A stretch of 63,857 nucleotides of DNA. Origin: Hydnum rufescens UP504. Its lineage: Eukaryota; Basidiomycota; Agaricomycetes; Cantharellales; Hydnaceae. Shown piece after piece: positions 22,196 to 34,680 of this stretch (position 1 is the first letter of the stretch; every line of letters starts with the position of its first letter). The notes beneath the pieces are model-generated. The model was not told where the DNA came from, did no database searches, and saw nothing but the letters and a program-made list of their open reading frames with translations. Location of the stretch: the NCBI GenBank assembly GCA_014904985.1, contig MU129053.1, positions 9,344 to 73,200 of the forward strand. The letters run 5' to 3'. Position numbers and translations under genes: made by a program.

Positions 22196-23497
22196 GAGTG
22201 TCAATTACATGGGCTTTCAAGCAGCTCACATCTTTCCCCCTTGCTTTTGCTCACAAAGATAAGGTATATGACTTCCTTTTTGTGTAATTCCAATCAGAAT
22301 GGAAGTGATGGAGAATGATGCATTGATTCCTTTGCTTCATGCTGGCCATCTGGAACTATTGACCTGCAAAATGTGCAGGCAGTAGCTGATAGTCCTACAA
22401 TGCAAATGGAATTCTTTTGCATGCAGATCTTCACCATACCTTTTTATTAATTCATATCAGTTTGTGTCATTGGTAAGTTAGCTATTTGATGGATAGATGG
22501 CCTGGTGATCAATTAATTCCTCCATAGGATGGCACTCCTGTTCTGCATCAGCAAACTCAATTCTTTGAAGTACTGGAAGCTGGACTCCCAAGACTTTGGA
22601 GCCTCCAAAGCACAATTGATTTTACTGATGTGGACCCTCCCATGATTAGATATAATCTGTCTGCAGCTCCTATATTCTCTCAACCAGGTCCAGATGGGAA
22701 TCAGTGGAAGCTACTCCCCCCATATCAACTCTTCCAAACTCAGTTCAAGCCAAGTCCAGTGGGTTGCATGTCTGGATCAGATTAACATTCCAAGCACATC
22801 TATGCTATTGTATTAGGCTTTGTGTAAGGGCTGAATGGACATAGATGCCATTAACCCTGTTCTGGTTCATTTTCTTTCATCACATTTGTTCTCTTACTGT
22901 CTTGTACTCCTTGTCCTGTTTCCTTGAAAGTGATGCATGCAGGTGTAGCTTGGAGATGTGCACATGAGCTAGTGAGTTTCACCCATTGACCCTCCATTAT
23001 TCAGGACAACAGGGAAGACTTCCAAGCTATCAACAGTTCTGAGGCTGAGAATGTCTTGAGAAGTGTAAGGAAAAGAATGGGGGCATTGGGCTTATAAGTG
23101 CAGACCAATTCATGGGGTGGGTGTGGGGGTGGGTGACTATTGCACACCATATTGACTACATTTCAGGCTTACAATGAGAAGAACCAAGTCATCCCACCCA
23201 CCCACCATTTATTAGATCAATGAGATCATCTAAAATCCAATTTGGAGCACCAGACTGCTCAGTACCACACTAACTGAACTAAGGGCCATAGCAAGTGTGG
23301 ACCAGAGTGGTGGAATTCTGGTGTGATTGTGCACATAGAATGCACCAGCAGCAATGGGGGTGAGGGCCACATTATACACCAGCACCCACCTGAAATTCAT
23401 CTTTTGTCATGCTATGTAATTATACTGTAAAAAAAAGAAATATCTGAGGAAATGAAGAAATGAAGAAATGAATGAACAGATTTTTGAACACACCTTA
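22196..23497. other. CpG-depleted decayed DNA
   Basis: No gene can be supported. The sequence is rich in TG/CA and nearly free of CG, like the dead transposons downstream. A G-rich run at 23118-23135 (GGTGGGTGTGGGGGTGGG) faces CCCACCCACCCACC at 23190-23210, a loose inverted repeat. Confidence 0.4.
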
Positions 23498-24222
23498 GGG
23501 TCCATTTGGCTGCAAAGATTCATGTGAATCTTGTTGAATCTTATAGTAAAAATGTTTTCATGAATCTCTCCATGAATTTCAAGATTGTACCCAAAATCAA
23601 ACAAGGTTTTTGTGTCTGTTCAGCTGTCTGTCAAATCTCTAAGTTGAAATGACTTTCTGCTCTGCCCGGATGTAAACTGAGAATTTGGTGCTGACACATT
23701 TGGATCAATCCAAGATCATGCCTTGCCATCCAAGCAGTGTATCAAATCAAGCACCCACTCAGTACTCTGGCATGCACCACACAAACTGCCCATGATACTG
23801 CATGTAGCTATCAGTCTGTGATCACTCCTTCCCTCCCCTGGCCCCCATAGTCACATGTGAGAAGCCATAAATTTCCTTTTTAGGAAATTCTTGAGAATCT
23901 GCTCCAAAGCCACTCAAAGCTTGAGAAATAGCTTTAAAATTTCTGAACTATCTCCTTATGTGTCCAGTACCTAAAGAAACTTGTGTACCCTCACCTTCTG
24001 CCACCATTGAGTTATCACTGGGTTTGCATCCAGGTGCCTTGAGATGTTGAGTTGTGATCAAAATGAATTCTCAGATTTCAGTTTTACATCTGGGCAGGAA
24101 CCTCAGATTCAACTACAAAAATCTTCGGAGTTACCCAAGAGATTCAAGGGGAGATTCTGGGGAAGATTTGAGGAGAGATTTGAGGTGTAAATTCATGCAA
24201 ATTTCTGCAGCCAAATGGACCC
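23498..24222. mobile_element. PIF/Harbinger-type MITE, 725 bp
   Basis: The ends are inverted: GGGTCCATTTGGCTGCA at 23498-23514 and TGCAGCCAAATGGACCC at 24206-24222. Both are flanked by TTA (23495-23497 and 24223-24225), the typical Harbinger duplication. Imperfect terminal repeats extend about 190 bp inward (CTGCCCGGATGTAAACTGA against CTGCCCAGATGTAAAACTGA). There is no transposase frame, so it is non-autonomous. Confidence 0.75.
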
Positions 24223-24225
24223 TTA

Positions 24226-25100
24226 GGCAGCCCTATTTCAGTACCTAATTAGATAGTCTTTTCTTGGTGAAATAGTCTAATAGGCCTATGTGCACATGGC
24301 CCCACATGTACTTAGCACCTGGCATGGCCATAGTCAAAAGTATGAGCTAATCCCTCACAAAGTATTATTCCCCAAAAGAAAAAGGACAGGTTTGAAAACC
24401 AAAAGGCAGAAATGCAGATGGAGATGTCAAAATGCCAAATTCATGGGCTGATTTGTCAAAGTAGTGTGGCAAAAAAAAAAAAAGAGCACACTGACAAAAA
24501 CCCAGATATAGGCAGAGTGCCAAAATTTCCATCTGAAATGCCAATAAAAAATTAAATGGCTGGCAAGTTCCACTTCACTCAATGCCAAGGCCAAAATAGA
24601 GAGCATGACTTAAGGGAAAAACTTATAATGGCACTGGTCCCATATTTCAAAAACCCAGTTGTGCAAGATTCTCCTCCTAATCTAGCTAGATTGACACTCA
24701 TGTGATATCTGCTGAAGTGCATCCTATATAGCAGGCACTTGTGGGGGTGGTGGCTCTGCCTCCAGCCCATTGGAAATCACTGGCAATGGCCATTGCAGCT
24801 GTATATAAGATGGGTCTTCTCCTGCTATTTCCAGCATGTACAATGACCAGGGTGTCCTCTGAAGAGGAGCTGCTGCACACTTGGCATCTCATATCTGAAC
24901 ATGGCTTCACAGTTCACAGTTCTCCCCATTGCACTCATACTCCTCTTAATTCCCTTCCTATTGTACAGAGTGGAATCTCTCACACTCCTTTGTCAAATCC
25001 TAATCATATTCTCAATTCTTCTCCCTCACCTATTTATCAGCCAGCACCTTCAACCAACTTGACAGAGTTTCAGTCAATGGCTGCAGCTGTCTCAGGTGAG
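24226..25100. other. CpG-depleted flank of the Copia element
   Basis: No gene is supported. A poly-A run lies at 24473-24483. A plus-strand frame at 24741-25100 has no recognisable domain and runs straight into the Copia LTR. Confidence 0.35.
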
Positions 25101-25455
25101 TGTTGGAGTACAGCTGGATGTGGCAAGCTCAGCAGTGCAGCTGGATATGGAAACCTCAGCAGTTGCCCCTATTTTGGTACCTCTGACTGATATCCCTTTT
25201 TCCTTTCTATGTCTGCCTCCCCATTTAGGCATGCAATTATATTGTTCTTTAGTATATAGTACTTCTGAAACTCCTGTGCCCCCTCAGTTCTTTCTCTGAA
25301 GACTGAGGTTAGCTACATTATCACTTCTTCTGTAGTATAGTTACTTATCTGGATCTCCTATAGTACCATCTGTTCTAGGTACTATTCTCAATCCTAGTTC
25401 TTTCTCTGAAGACTGAGTACTGTCTGTTCTAGTATAACTGAGTACTCTGCCAATA
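25101..25455 (+). repeat. Copia 5' LTR
   Basis: Starts TGTTGGAG and ends near CTGCCAATA, just before the primer site. It contains two copies of TTTCTCTGAAGACTGAG (about 25292 and 25402). It differs from the 3' LTR mostly by transitions and two small indels. Confidence 0.8.
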
Positions 25456-25514
25456 GGTTATGGGCCCATCAGTCCTCTAATTGCTAGAACAAATATCAGC
25501 CTGCCGAACTCACC

Positions 25515-28500
25515 ATGTCCACATCCACTTCCGACAAGCCATCCTCCTGACTCTATGATATACTGAAGCTCCTTAATGACACATCCAACTACACTCTGTG
25601 GAAGTTCCACATTAGCCAGGTTCTGGAAGCTTGGGGCCTCTCTGAGTATGTAAGCAGAGCCAAGTTGAAGCCCAGCATCTCCAATACCAAAGGCCTAGAG
25701 GAATGGACAGTCAAGGATCATGATGCTCACCTCCAAGTCACTCTTACTCTGGAGGACAATCCCTTACTCAGCATTCTTAACCTAACTGAGTCTAAGGCCA
25801 TATGGGATGCCCTCTCATCACATTATGATGGAAAAGGTCTACAGAGTGTTGCTTACCTAATGGCCAAGGTCTTCTGAAGCCAGATGAGTGACTCTCAGGA
25901 CCTCCAAATGCAAATAAATGAGTTGTGCAATTATGTGAGTAAACTCAACTTGCTCAGCCATCCACTGGATGATAAAATGTTCACAGTTGCAATAATCCTA
26001 TCACTCCCTCCATCATACTCCACTCTCCAAACAGACATTTCCACTGCCTCTGGCGATAGGCTCAATTCCCAAAAAGTTATCAGCACTATTCTTGCTGAGG
26101 AACAGTGCCAACATGAAACTGGCAATAAAGCTCTAAAAGCATGCACCAGAAAAACCAGTAAGTTGAATAAGCCAAAGAGTGACTGACTGATGTGCTCAAA
26201 TTGCAAAAAACTCAGTCACACTAAGGAGAAGTGTTGGGCACCTGGTGGTGGTGCTGAGAAGGAGAAGGAGAAGTTGACTGAAAAGGTGAAGGACAAGAAG
26301 GCAAAAGTTGCTAGCACCCAAGATGACAGCGACACCCTTGAGATCTTCATTGCCAACATTAGTTCCCATGCCTATGAGGCGTTTAGGGAGAACAAATGTC
26401 TGAATACTTGGATTGTCAACTCTGGTGCCTCAGCACACATGTCATCTCATCATGACTGGTTTGAAAGCTACAAACCACTATTGCCTTCCTGGAAAGTCTG
26501 GCTCAGCAACAATTGCTACATTGAAGTGGTTGGAGAAGGACAAATAAATGTCCAACTCACCATCAATGGAACCTGAAAGGTCAAAGGCCTATTCAAGCAT
26601 GTGCTATATGTGCCTATGGTTGCTGAAGTTAGGTTACAAACCTGGAAAATCTGAGTTTGAACCTGAACCTGACCCAAGTCAGGTTCCATTGGGGTCAGGT
26701 TTCATGTAATTTTCCTCAGGTCAGGTTCAGGTTTCGGGCCCCCATGTTTTCAGGTTCAGGTTAGGTTCAGGTTTAACCCAGGTTCAAACCTGAAATCATG
26801 AGCCCCTTCAGACATGAGAAATATCTGAGCTCAACACTGATTTTAACCATAATCCAGAATGAGTCATTAATTCTGGCAAGTTCCAGAATTATGTAAGCAG
26901 GTTTTTTGGTGGAGAAATAGGTTACTTTGAAGTGAAGTTAAACATAAAACCTCATACAAAGTTTATATTGACTATACATAGACTATGTATAGTCAATATA
27001 AACTGTTCATGAGGTTTTATGTATAACTTCACTTCAACAGTAACATATTTCTCCACCAAGGAACCTGCTTACATAATTCTGGAACTTGCCAGAATTGATG
27101 ACTCATTCTGGATTATGGTTAAAATCAGTGTTGAGCTCAGATATTTCTCCTGTCTGAAGGGGCTCATGATTTCAGGTTTGAACATTGGTTAAACCTGAAC
27201 CTAACCTAAGATAGGTTTTCTTCAGGTTAGGTTCAGGTTTTGCCAATTGAGAAGATTCAGGTTTTGGTTAAGTTCAGGTTTTGCCCAAATGGGGCAAAAC
27301 CTGACCTGAACCTGACTTTGGCAACCATATATGTGCCAGACCTAAATGGAAGCCTCCTGTCTGTTCACAAGCTTGCCAATGATGGTCATATCACTGAATT
27401 CAAAGGCAGCCACTGCACCATCCAAAACGGAGTCACTCAGCAAGTAATCAGACAAGCCATACTGGATGATGGTCTATACATCCTAGCTGTTACAGTTCTG
27501 GATGCTGAAAAGGCCAAAGTTTCAATCACTAGTGCTGATGAGCATGGCAAGGACTTAGTCACTGAAGCTGCTCTCTCTGCACAAATTTTCAAAGCCACCC
27601 TGAACCAATGGCACTGCCAGCTTGGTCACATAAATGTTGACTATGTCCAGTGCATGGTCCAGAATGGAATGGTAAATGGGATGTTGCTTGTTCCCAATGC
27701 AAAGGACAAGGCTGAAGCACCTTGCTCAGCCTGCCTGTGAGGGAAACAGACCCAAAAGCCAATACCATCAGAGACTGAAACACATGCTACCAAGCCTATT
27801 GGGCACATCTTCTTGGACATATGCAGTCTGATGTCTACACAAAGTTGTGAAGGATACCAGTACTACATGACTATCACTGATGACTTCTCCCAGTTCTCAT
27901 GGATCTTTCTCTTGAAACACAAGAGTGACACTTTTGCTAGCTTCCAAGAGTGGCTTGCACATGCTGAGAATGAGACCAGCAAGCAGGTGAAGAACTTCCA
28001 CAATGATGGAGGCAGTGAGTACATATCCTCAGAGTTCCTTAAACTCCTCAAGGATAAAGGCATCCTCTGGGAGAACACCAATGCTGGCACTCCACAGGAG
28101 AATGGTGTCTCCAAATGACTTAATCAGACTCTCAACAATGCAGCCACAGCAATGCTTGAAGACACCAAGCCTTGACTTGGGAAGTCATTCTGGACCTATG
28201 TGGTCAAGCATGCCATGGCCATTAAAAACTGAGTCCCCACTCAAGCTCTACCTCTGGATCTCACCCCATATGAGGCCTACTATGGCTGAAAACCATCTGT
28301 CACTCTCCTCCAGATCTTTGGCTGCAAAGCCTGGGTCCACATTCCTGAACATCTGTGATCCAAATTCGGCAGTAAATCAATGCCATGCCTGTATCTTGGA
28401 CACTCTGAGAACAAAAAGGCATTTGTGCTGTACAATGCTGAATCAAGAAAAATCGTGGAGTTATGTGACATGGATTTTGATGAAGGGGTCAGTGAGTGAG

Positions 28501-30371
28501 ATCATGTGACAATAAAGGTCCCAGAAGGAAAACAGGACAGTGGTGGAAATGATGAGGCAGTAGTGGATTCAGGGGGGGAGAAGCCTTGGTCAACTGAGGC
28601 AAGTCTGAATCCAGCAACCCCCTCCATCAAAAAGAGTCAAGCCTTGGGACCCATTCCAGAGGCTATTCCCCCATGTTGCTCTGGTCATCAGACCCAAGCC
28701 CCAGTTTGTGTTGATGAGGACCCACAGTTCAAGCTTATGTCATATAATTGGCAAGCAAAACCCAGTCTCAGTGGAAATGAGGATTCAGTGGGTGATGTTG
28801 CAAACATTGTAACTCATCTGGATGAGCCTACATCATATGAGGATGCTATGTCATGACCTGAAGCCAAGTTGTGGAAGCAAGCCTGTGCAAGAGAAATTGC
28901 CACCCTAAAAGGTCTTGGCACTTTTGACATCTCTGAAAGACTAGCAGATCAGTGCATTGTTGGTTCACAATGGACCTTCAAATTGAAGCATGGACCTGAT
29001 GGAAAAATTCCACTCTATAAGGCTTGGCTTGTAGCCAAAGGATACTTGGAAGTCCCTGGAATTGACTTTGATGAGACTTTTGTGCCGGCTTTGAAGGAAT
29101 CCTCCCTCCTTGCATTACTCACATATGCTGCACAGCATGACCTTGAAATTGAACAGATGGATGTGAAGTCCACATTCTTAAATGGAATCCTCAAAGAGGA
29201 AATTTATATGGAGGCTCCACCTGGCCTCTCTATCCCAGACAGAATGGTATTTCATCTAAAGAAAACCATCTATGGTCTCTGACAGGCACTGTGCAAGTGG
29301 TATGAGTGTATCTTGAAGATATTCTTGAAACTCAGCTACAAATGCAGTGATGTGGACCACTTGGTTTTCATCAAGAATCATGATGGGATTATCAATATCA
29401 TTGCCATGTATGTCAATGATCTACTCCTGTTCTCAAACAACAAGAAAGAGATAGCAAAGAGTAAAGCAGCCCTCAGAAGTGAATATGAAATGAAGGACCT
29501 TGGCAATGCTCAGTGGTTCCTTGGTATGGAGATAATTTGCAACCATCCTTCCTGCTCCCTCTCACTTTCTCAACATCAATATATTACAACTATTCTTGCT
29601 CAGTTTGGCATGGAGAATGCTAAATCAGTCAGTTCCCCAGTAGCTGCAGGGCTCAAACTCAAATGTCTGGAATCAGCGATCACCAACAGATCCCAACATC
29701 AATCTATGCTTGGCTCAGCAATGTATGCTATGGTTGGAACACATCCAGACATTGCATTTGCTATGTGCACCTTAAGCCAGCACTCCTTGGCCCCTGGTCC
29801 TGCCCATCTCTCAGCACTTAAGAGAGTCTACCACTACCTATCTGCAACAAAAGATGCCCTCCTTACCTTCAATGGAAAGGATAATGAAAAGGGACTTGTC
29901 AGATATGTCAACTCTGACTGGGCCTCTGATCCCATAGACCAAAAATCAGTCACCAGATATGTCTTCCTCCTATATGGAAGCACTATCAGCTGGGTCTCAA
30001 AGAAGCAGCCAATGGTTTCACTCTCTAGCACCAAAGGTGAATACATGGCTTCAACCCACAGCACTTGCAAAGCCATGTGGCTATGCCAACTCCTCTCAGA
30101 CATTGGATACAACATCCCCTCTCTGACAAATCTACACATCAATAATCAGTCAGCTATTGCTATTGCATGAAATCTGACATTTCATGCCAGATCCAAACAC
30201 ATTGAGGTCTGACACCACTTTGTATGTGAAAAATTGGCAGACAATACTATTGACCTCATTTACACCCTGACCAAAGATCAAGTCACAGATATCCTTACAA
30301 AAGGGCTTCCCCTTGTGAAGCATGAGTGATTCTGCAAAGCAATGGGAATCAGTGTTCCTGCACCCTGCTGA
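25515..30371 (+). pseudogene. Copia gag-pol polyprotein, at least 15 TGA stops
   Basis: The readable domains are a Gag of UBN2 type (TLWKFHISQVLEAW..), a zinc knuckle CSNCKKLSHTKEKC at about 26193, a protease whose active site reads WIVNSGASAHMS at 26409-26444, an integrase (GDFSQFSWIFLLKHKSD, HNDGGSEYIS), a reverse transcriptase with YVND at 29409-29420, and RNase H (VNSDWASDPIDQKSVTRYVF). The protease Asp and the first Asp of YVDD are both Asn. All internal stops I could place are TGA, for example 26572-26574, 28116-28118, 28286-28288, 29280-29282, 30326-30328, and most stand where the family has Arg. It is dead. The sequence is interrupted between about 26615 and 27329 by another element. 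Confidence 0.88.
26615..27329. mobile_element. Foldback element with 8-bp target duplication, hAT-like, inside Copia
   Basis: Ends TATGGTTGC (26615) and GCAACCATA (27329) are inverted. TATGTGCC flanks both sides (26607-26614 and 27330-27337). Removing the element restores the Copia reading across the site. Nearly all 715 bp form one palindrome centred at 26982, where GTTTATATTGACTATACATAG and its complement are separated by one base. Both arms contain repeated AGGTTCAGGTT motifs near the ends. An 8-bp duplication fits the hAT superfamily. No coding capacity. Confidence 0.85.
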
Positions 30372-30378
30372 GTAGGTG

Positions 30379-30728
30379 TGTTGGAGTACAGCTGGATGTT
30401 GCAAGCTCAGTGGTGTGCCAGATATGGAAACCTTGGTGGTTGCCCCTATTTTGGTACCTCTGACTTATATCCCTTTTTCCTTTCTATGTCTGCCTCCCCA
30501 TTTAGGCATGCAATTATATTGTTCTTTAGTATATAGTACTTCTGAAACTCCTGTGCCCCCTCAGTTATTTCTCCAAAGACTGAGGTTAGCTACATTATTA
30601 CTTCTTCTGTAGTATAGTTATCTGGATCTCCTATAGTACTGTCTGTTCTAGGTACTATTCTCAATCATAGTTCTTTCTCTGAAGACTGAGTACCATCTGT
30701 TCTAGTATAACCAAGTACTCCACCAATA
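30379..30728 (+). repeat. Copia 3' LTR
   Basis: Direct copy of the 5' LTR. Starts TGTTGGAG at 30379, just after the purine-rich GAGTAGG, and ends near CCACCAATA. Confidence 0.8.
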
Positions 30729-33500
30729 ATGAGTGGCCCTATTCTTATCTGATTTGATTCTACCCACTTATGGCTTGAATATCTCCATAGAAGGTTTATC
30801 CAGGTCTCAACTGGTGCATCCAGCAAGGGTGTTGTAATATAGTGTATTATATAATTAAGTTAGGACTCAAAAGCCATGTATATATGCAGATTCCACAGAA
30901 TCAATAGTTTAACCTTTGCCTGGATCTTTGTCACCTAGGGAGAAACTGTGAACCTCTGTCTCTACTCTGCTTCTATCTTGTTATATGCTTGGCCTGTCTG
31001 GTAGCCATCAATACTAGGCATTTCTCTAGCCTGGGCTCTGCACCTTTGGATACCAGCAGGGAAAGCAGTAAGCAGGAGTGCACCTTCCTCTTACTGATCC
31101 CCCATCCTCTCCTTAGATAGTGACTGTGCCACTTGGCCAGTCACTACTTTATGTCTTTCACAATGACTCCCACTCCTTTGCACTCTTTCCCCCTAGAATC
31201 AGAGCAAAGCCAGTGATTAGCTCTGTGTCCAGCTCCTCTGTCCAAAGCCAGTGCTGAGGGCAGTGTGATTACCTCTTCTCCCCTTCCCCTCATTCCTGAT
31301 CCAACCTGTTGACTCTGCTTTGTCCAAGTACAACAACAAGTGCCCTCCTGAATCCAGGAGGCACTTCATTACAAGTGTGTCCTCCACCAGTGGCTCCTTA
31401 CCCAGGTTTCCCTGCATTGAGTGCTACTAGCAGAGGACTCTGGGGCTTATATACATCCAATTACCCTACACACACTGCCAATCAACAGCAGATTTCCTCA
31501 GCTCAGAGACATTGAGCCCCTTTGGATCATGGAGGTTGCCACCCAATTCCTAGGCCTGGGTCTTGTTCTGGGACTGACAAACTCCATGCCTTGGTGCAAC
31601 TGCTCAAGTTGTCAGTGTCCCTGAGCCCCTATACCTCAATTTGAGGGTGAAATTGCACAGCACTATGGTGAGCATCAATAAGGGGAAGGGTTCCTTGGTT
31701 TATAGAGCTCTTTGCCATCCCAACTAGAATGACCTAGAAGATGCCATGTGCAACTTAATCCAAGGGCAGGTTGCTGCAAAATTGTACATGGTATTGGCCA
31801 CAATGGCTGGACACCACAGTTTCAGGCTTGCTGCCCTGAATTGGACTGTCAACTTCCCAGGATGAGCATCAATATGTCAATCCAAGACCTCCTTGATGCA
31901 GTACAGACCAAATTCTGTGAGGGTCCACTTCACATGTGCTTTCCAGACTTTGATTGTCAACCTGTGGCTTAAAAACCATCTTATTCCACTGCTTGTTAAT
32001 GAGATTCTGGGTCAATGGTACCATGTCAATAACCTTCCAACTCTGCCTTGAATGGAGATCATTGCAGCTCCCTTGTCATCAATGTTGCATCATCTGTATG
32101 TTGGAAAGACACAATTCAATTCAACTATCCCACTGAATTTGGAAATCCCACTGGTGGTCACAAGTGCTTCACCATGAGGCTTGGTGTGTCCCAATATTCA
32201 TAACTCATCTTGCCCCCCAGGCCAGTCTTACCTGTTGTGATATCTCTACAGTTCCAGCAACAAACAGCATGTTGTGTGAAGTGCCAGGGCTACCAGGCTC
32301 AAGGCACAACTGCAGTGGCTATTGCCTGTTTCATGGGATCTGTGCTGATGATCTTGACTTGTGCTCTGATGTGGGGGGCCCAATGCAAATCTGGACCCAG
32401 GCTTCTGTTTGTGGCTAAACTGTGAAAGTGATGATGACTCCATCTCAAATGATATTCTGGAATCTGCAACTCTTCTTTGCACCCATCACCATCTCTTTCT
32501 CCACCACTTGTTTTCCCTCTCCTCTTGCATCACCTGTGTCCCTGGATCATCCACTTCACATGAATCACCCTAGAGTTGCCTGCATCTCTTGATTTGCTGT
32601 CTGTTGCATCAGCATTGTCTCTCACATCACACTCTACTGTCTTGATCCTGACATTGATGTCATCATCTGTCTGTCACAATTCCCTCATTGATGCCATCAT
32701 CTGTGATGACTCCCACATGCATGTCATCATCCATTGTGACTCCCATGTCCACATTGTCATCCATTGTGACTCCCATGTCTGCATTGTCATCCACAATGTC
32801 TCCCTTGTCATTGTCCATTGTGACTCCCTTGTCATGACTACTCTTGCAACTCCCTCAACATTGCCATCATCATCTGTAGTGACTGATGATAACATTCTAG
32901 AGGCAGATGATGTGTTTTCCTCTTTGATGTCAAGGGATCCAAACTCTCAGAGGCAGGAGATGAGGCAAGAGGTAAGCATGAGAATTAATAGGCCTCTTTC
33001 AGTTGTCTGAAAACACTTCACTTGTCAGATCCAACAGATCCAGTCAACCTCAGACACCATTGTGAGATTGTTGTTGTTCAGTTTAATGCTACTTCAGCAG
33101 CTGATCCCAACTGAACACAGGATTCACATTCCCATCTCCCACAGTCCAATTCTACTGCTCATTTCCTTTCTCACATCCTAGACTGTGCCAACAGAAGTTG
33201 TTATCCTCTCCAATTGCCACATGAATCTTTTGGAAATGCAAGATTCTTTAGGCTCAGTGGATCATCCATGGAAGACCTTGGTTGAGAGTTAGAGAAGGCC
33301 CTGGAAAGGTGCTTCACTGCTGGCTCAGCCAAGGAAATTTTATGAGGAGATTGGTTGTTCATTATGTAAGAGCCAATTGTGCTGAATATCGTTTGAGCAG
33401 AAACTCATTTATGTGATTAGAGCCAATGCCTCAGGAACCCATGGTGAAGGTGTCATGAGGGAGGTTGTCTCAAAGCAGGCTGATCTTAGGTAGAATAGCC
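30729..33500. other. CpG-depleted decayed DNA with a tandem repeat
   Basis: No gene is supported. TGTTGTAATATAG at 30838 looks like an LTR start but no partner was found. Open frames here are short and without domains. A 27-bp tandem repeat lies at 32690-32835. Confidence 0.35.
32690..32835. repeat. Minisatellite, unit about 27 bp
   Basis: About five imperfect direct copies of a unit like GTCATCCATTGTGACTCCCAT. Adjacent units without unique spacers show that this is a plain tandem repeat. Confidence 0.7.
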
Positions 33501-33529
33501 AGACTGGTCCACAAAACACAGCTGAGACT

Positions 33530-34680
33530 GTGGGGGGCCAACTAGTCTTTTCCAGTTCTTCATTGTCCAATGTCATTCCACCCTCCACTGTGAAAAAATC
33601 ATCAGCCTACATCCTTGGATGCTTGACCACCCTCTCTATTCTGTTTTGTTGCAGAGTTCCCCAGAATATGCTGGAGCTCAACTGGCTGTTCCACATCAAC
33701 AACAGTGACTCCAGCTGCCTTACAAGGGAGGCCCTAAGAGAGTTTTCACCAAATCTCCTTGATGCCCTTGATGCTTTCCAAAGAGGCAGTGACTCAGCCA
33801 TACTCCCAATTATTGAATCATACTGCTATTCTGGAACAATATCAACAGTAAGTGCCATTTTCCTTTAAAAATCTGTCTCTCTGACTATTTCAATTCTCCC
33901 CAAGGCATCTAACCTTTCAGTGCTAGACCAGGATCAGAGAGTCATGTACCATTCTCACATACTTTGTCAGTGCATGGGTGGAAGCCTCCTGACATTGGAG
34001 GAGAATAAGGCTTTTAGGAATGGTCTCAATCTTTCTTGTGCAAATGGACACAAACTCAGTGATGTCAGCAGATTTCCTCTTCTCTTCTCCCTCCATTGCC
34101 TAACATTTCCCACCCAAGTTACTCCCTGGATAATCTGGAGGAGCATTGGGTCCCTTTGTGATATCCAGGGCTCAAAAATTTGGTTCTTCTTGGACATCAA
34201 ACCCAGTCTCAATTTTATTGAGCCAGACATGGATGAACTTCCCTTTATTCCTCACCACTCATATGGCTCCATGGCAGACATGATCACCCACTTCCTTCAA
34301 GGGACTGGAATACCCCCTGGCCTTGTCCCAGAAACTTATGTGCTGGACCTTGATAGGATGGGGGCAGGGGGACCAGCTTTGTTGGCATTTAGACCAAGTA
34401 TGTTCCTGAAGACTGCTACTGGCACTGACCACCTTCAAAGGGCTCAATTGTTCAGGGGGGTTTTTCCTCTCTCACAATGCACAATCAACTTGTTGCTGAT
34501 TATTTTTTTTTTTTGGTTACAGGTTGTGTTTGATTCACAGCCTCCTATTTCATTGGCAACTCAAAGTGCTGGGGCAGTTGGCACCTCTGATGATAGTATC
34601 AAATGGCACACCTGCTATGGCCAAGTGCATATAAGACATCTGAGATCTACAGAATCCTAAGGAGCAGTGAAGACTCTGAG
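33530..34680 (+). pseudogene. Decayed multi-exon gene, possibly HECT-like, of the transposon compartment
   Basis: Three coding pieces can be joined across GT-AG introns at about 33848-33905, 34063-34121 and 34451-34522. The order is a LTREALREFSPNLLDALDAF helix, a VLDQDQRVMYHSHIL..FRNGLNLSCANG block, then PLPFIPHHSYGSMADM-like and MFLKTATGTDHLQ stretches, ending DDSIKWHTCYGQVHI. The tail (KTATG.. and xWHTC) recalls the C-terminal lobe of HECT-type proteins often found near transposons in Agaricomycetes. That likeness is weak, from memory of the family. CpG depletion and stops around the joints argue for a pseudogene. Confidence 0.3.

Larger units (their letters stand above)
25101..30728 (+). 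mobile_element. Copia-type LTR retrotransposon, decayed
   Basis: Two direct LTRs (25101-25455 and 30379-30728) start TGTTGGAGTACAGCTGGATG. The flanks GTGAG (25096-25100) and ATGAG (30729-30733) fit an aged 5-bp target duplication. After the 5' LTR, GGTTATGGGCCC (25456-25467) is complementary to the anticodon arm of initiator tRNA-Met apart from one base, as in half-tRNA-primed Copia elements. The domain order is Gag, protease, integrase, reverse transcriptase, RNase H. A foldback element sits inside (26615-27329). Confidence 0.9.

Noticed and set aside
23118..23210. G-rich and C-rich blocks as a member of the hairpin family
   Set aside because: The arms are 60 bp apart and lack the donor-like and intron-like parts of the family.
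24741..25190. 149-codon plus-strand frame before and into the Copia LTR
   Set aside because: No domain, no supporting exon structure, and the last third lies inside the LTR.
30838..31030. Possible solo LTR starting TGTTGTAATATAG
   Set aside because: No matching end or target duplication was found.
32690..32835. Regular repeats that might suggest a CRISPR array
   Set aside because: The units are adjacent without unique spacers, the host is a fungus and no cas genes are present.
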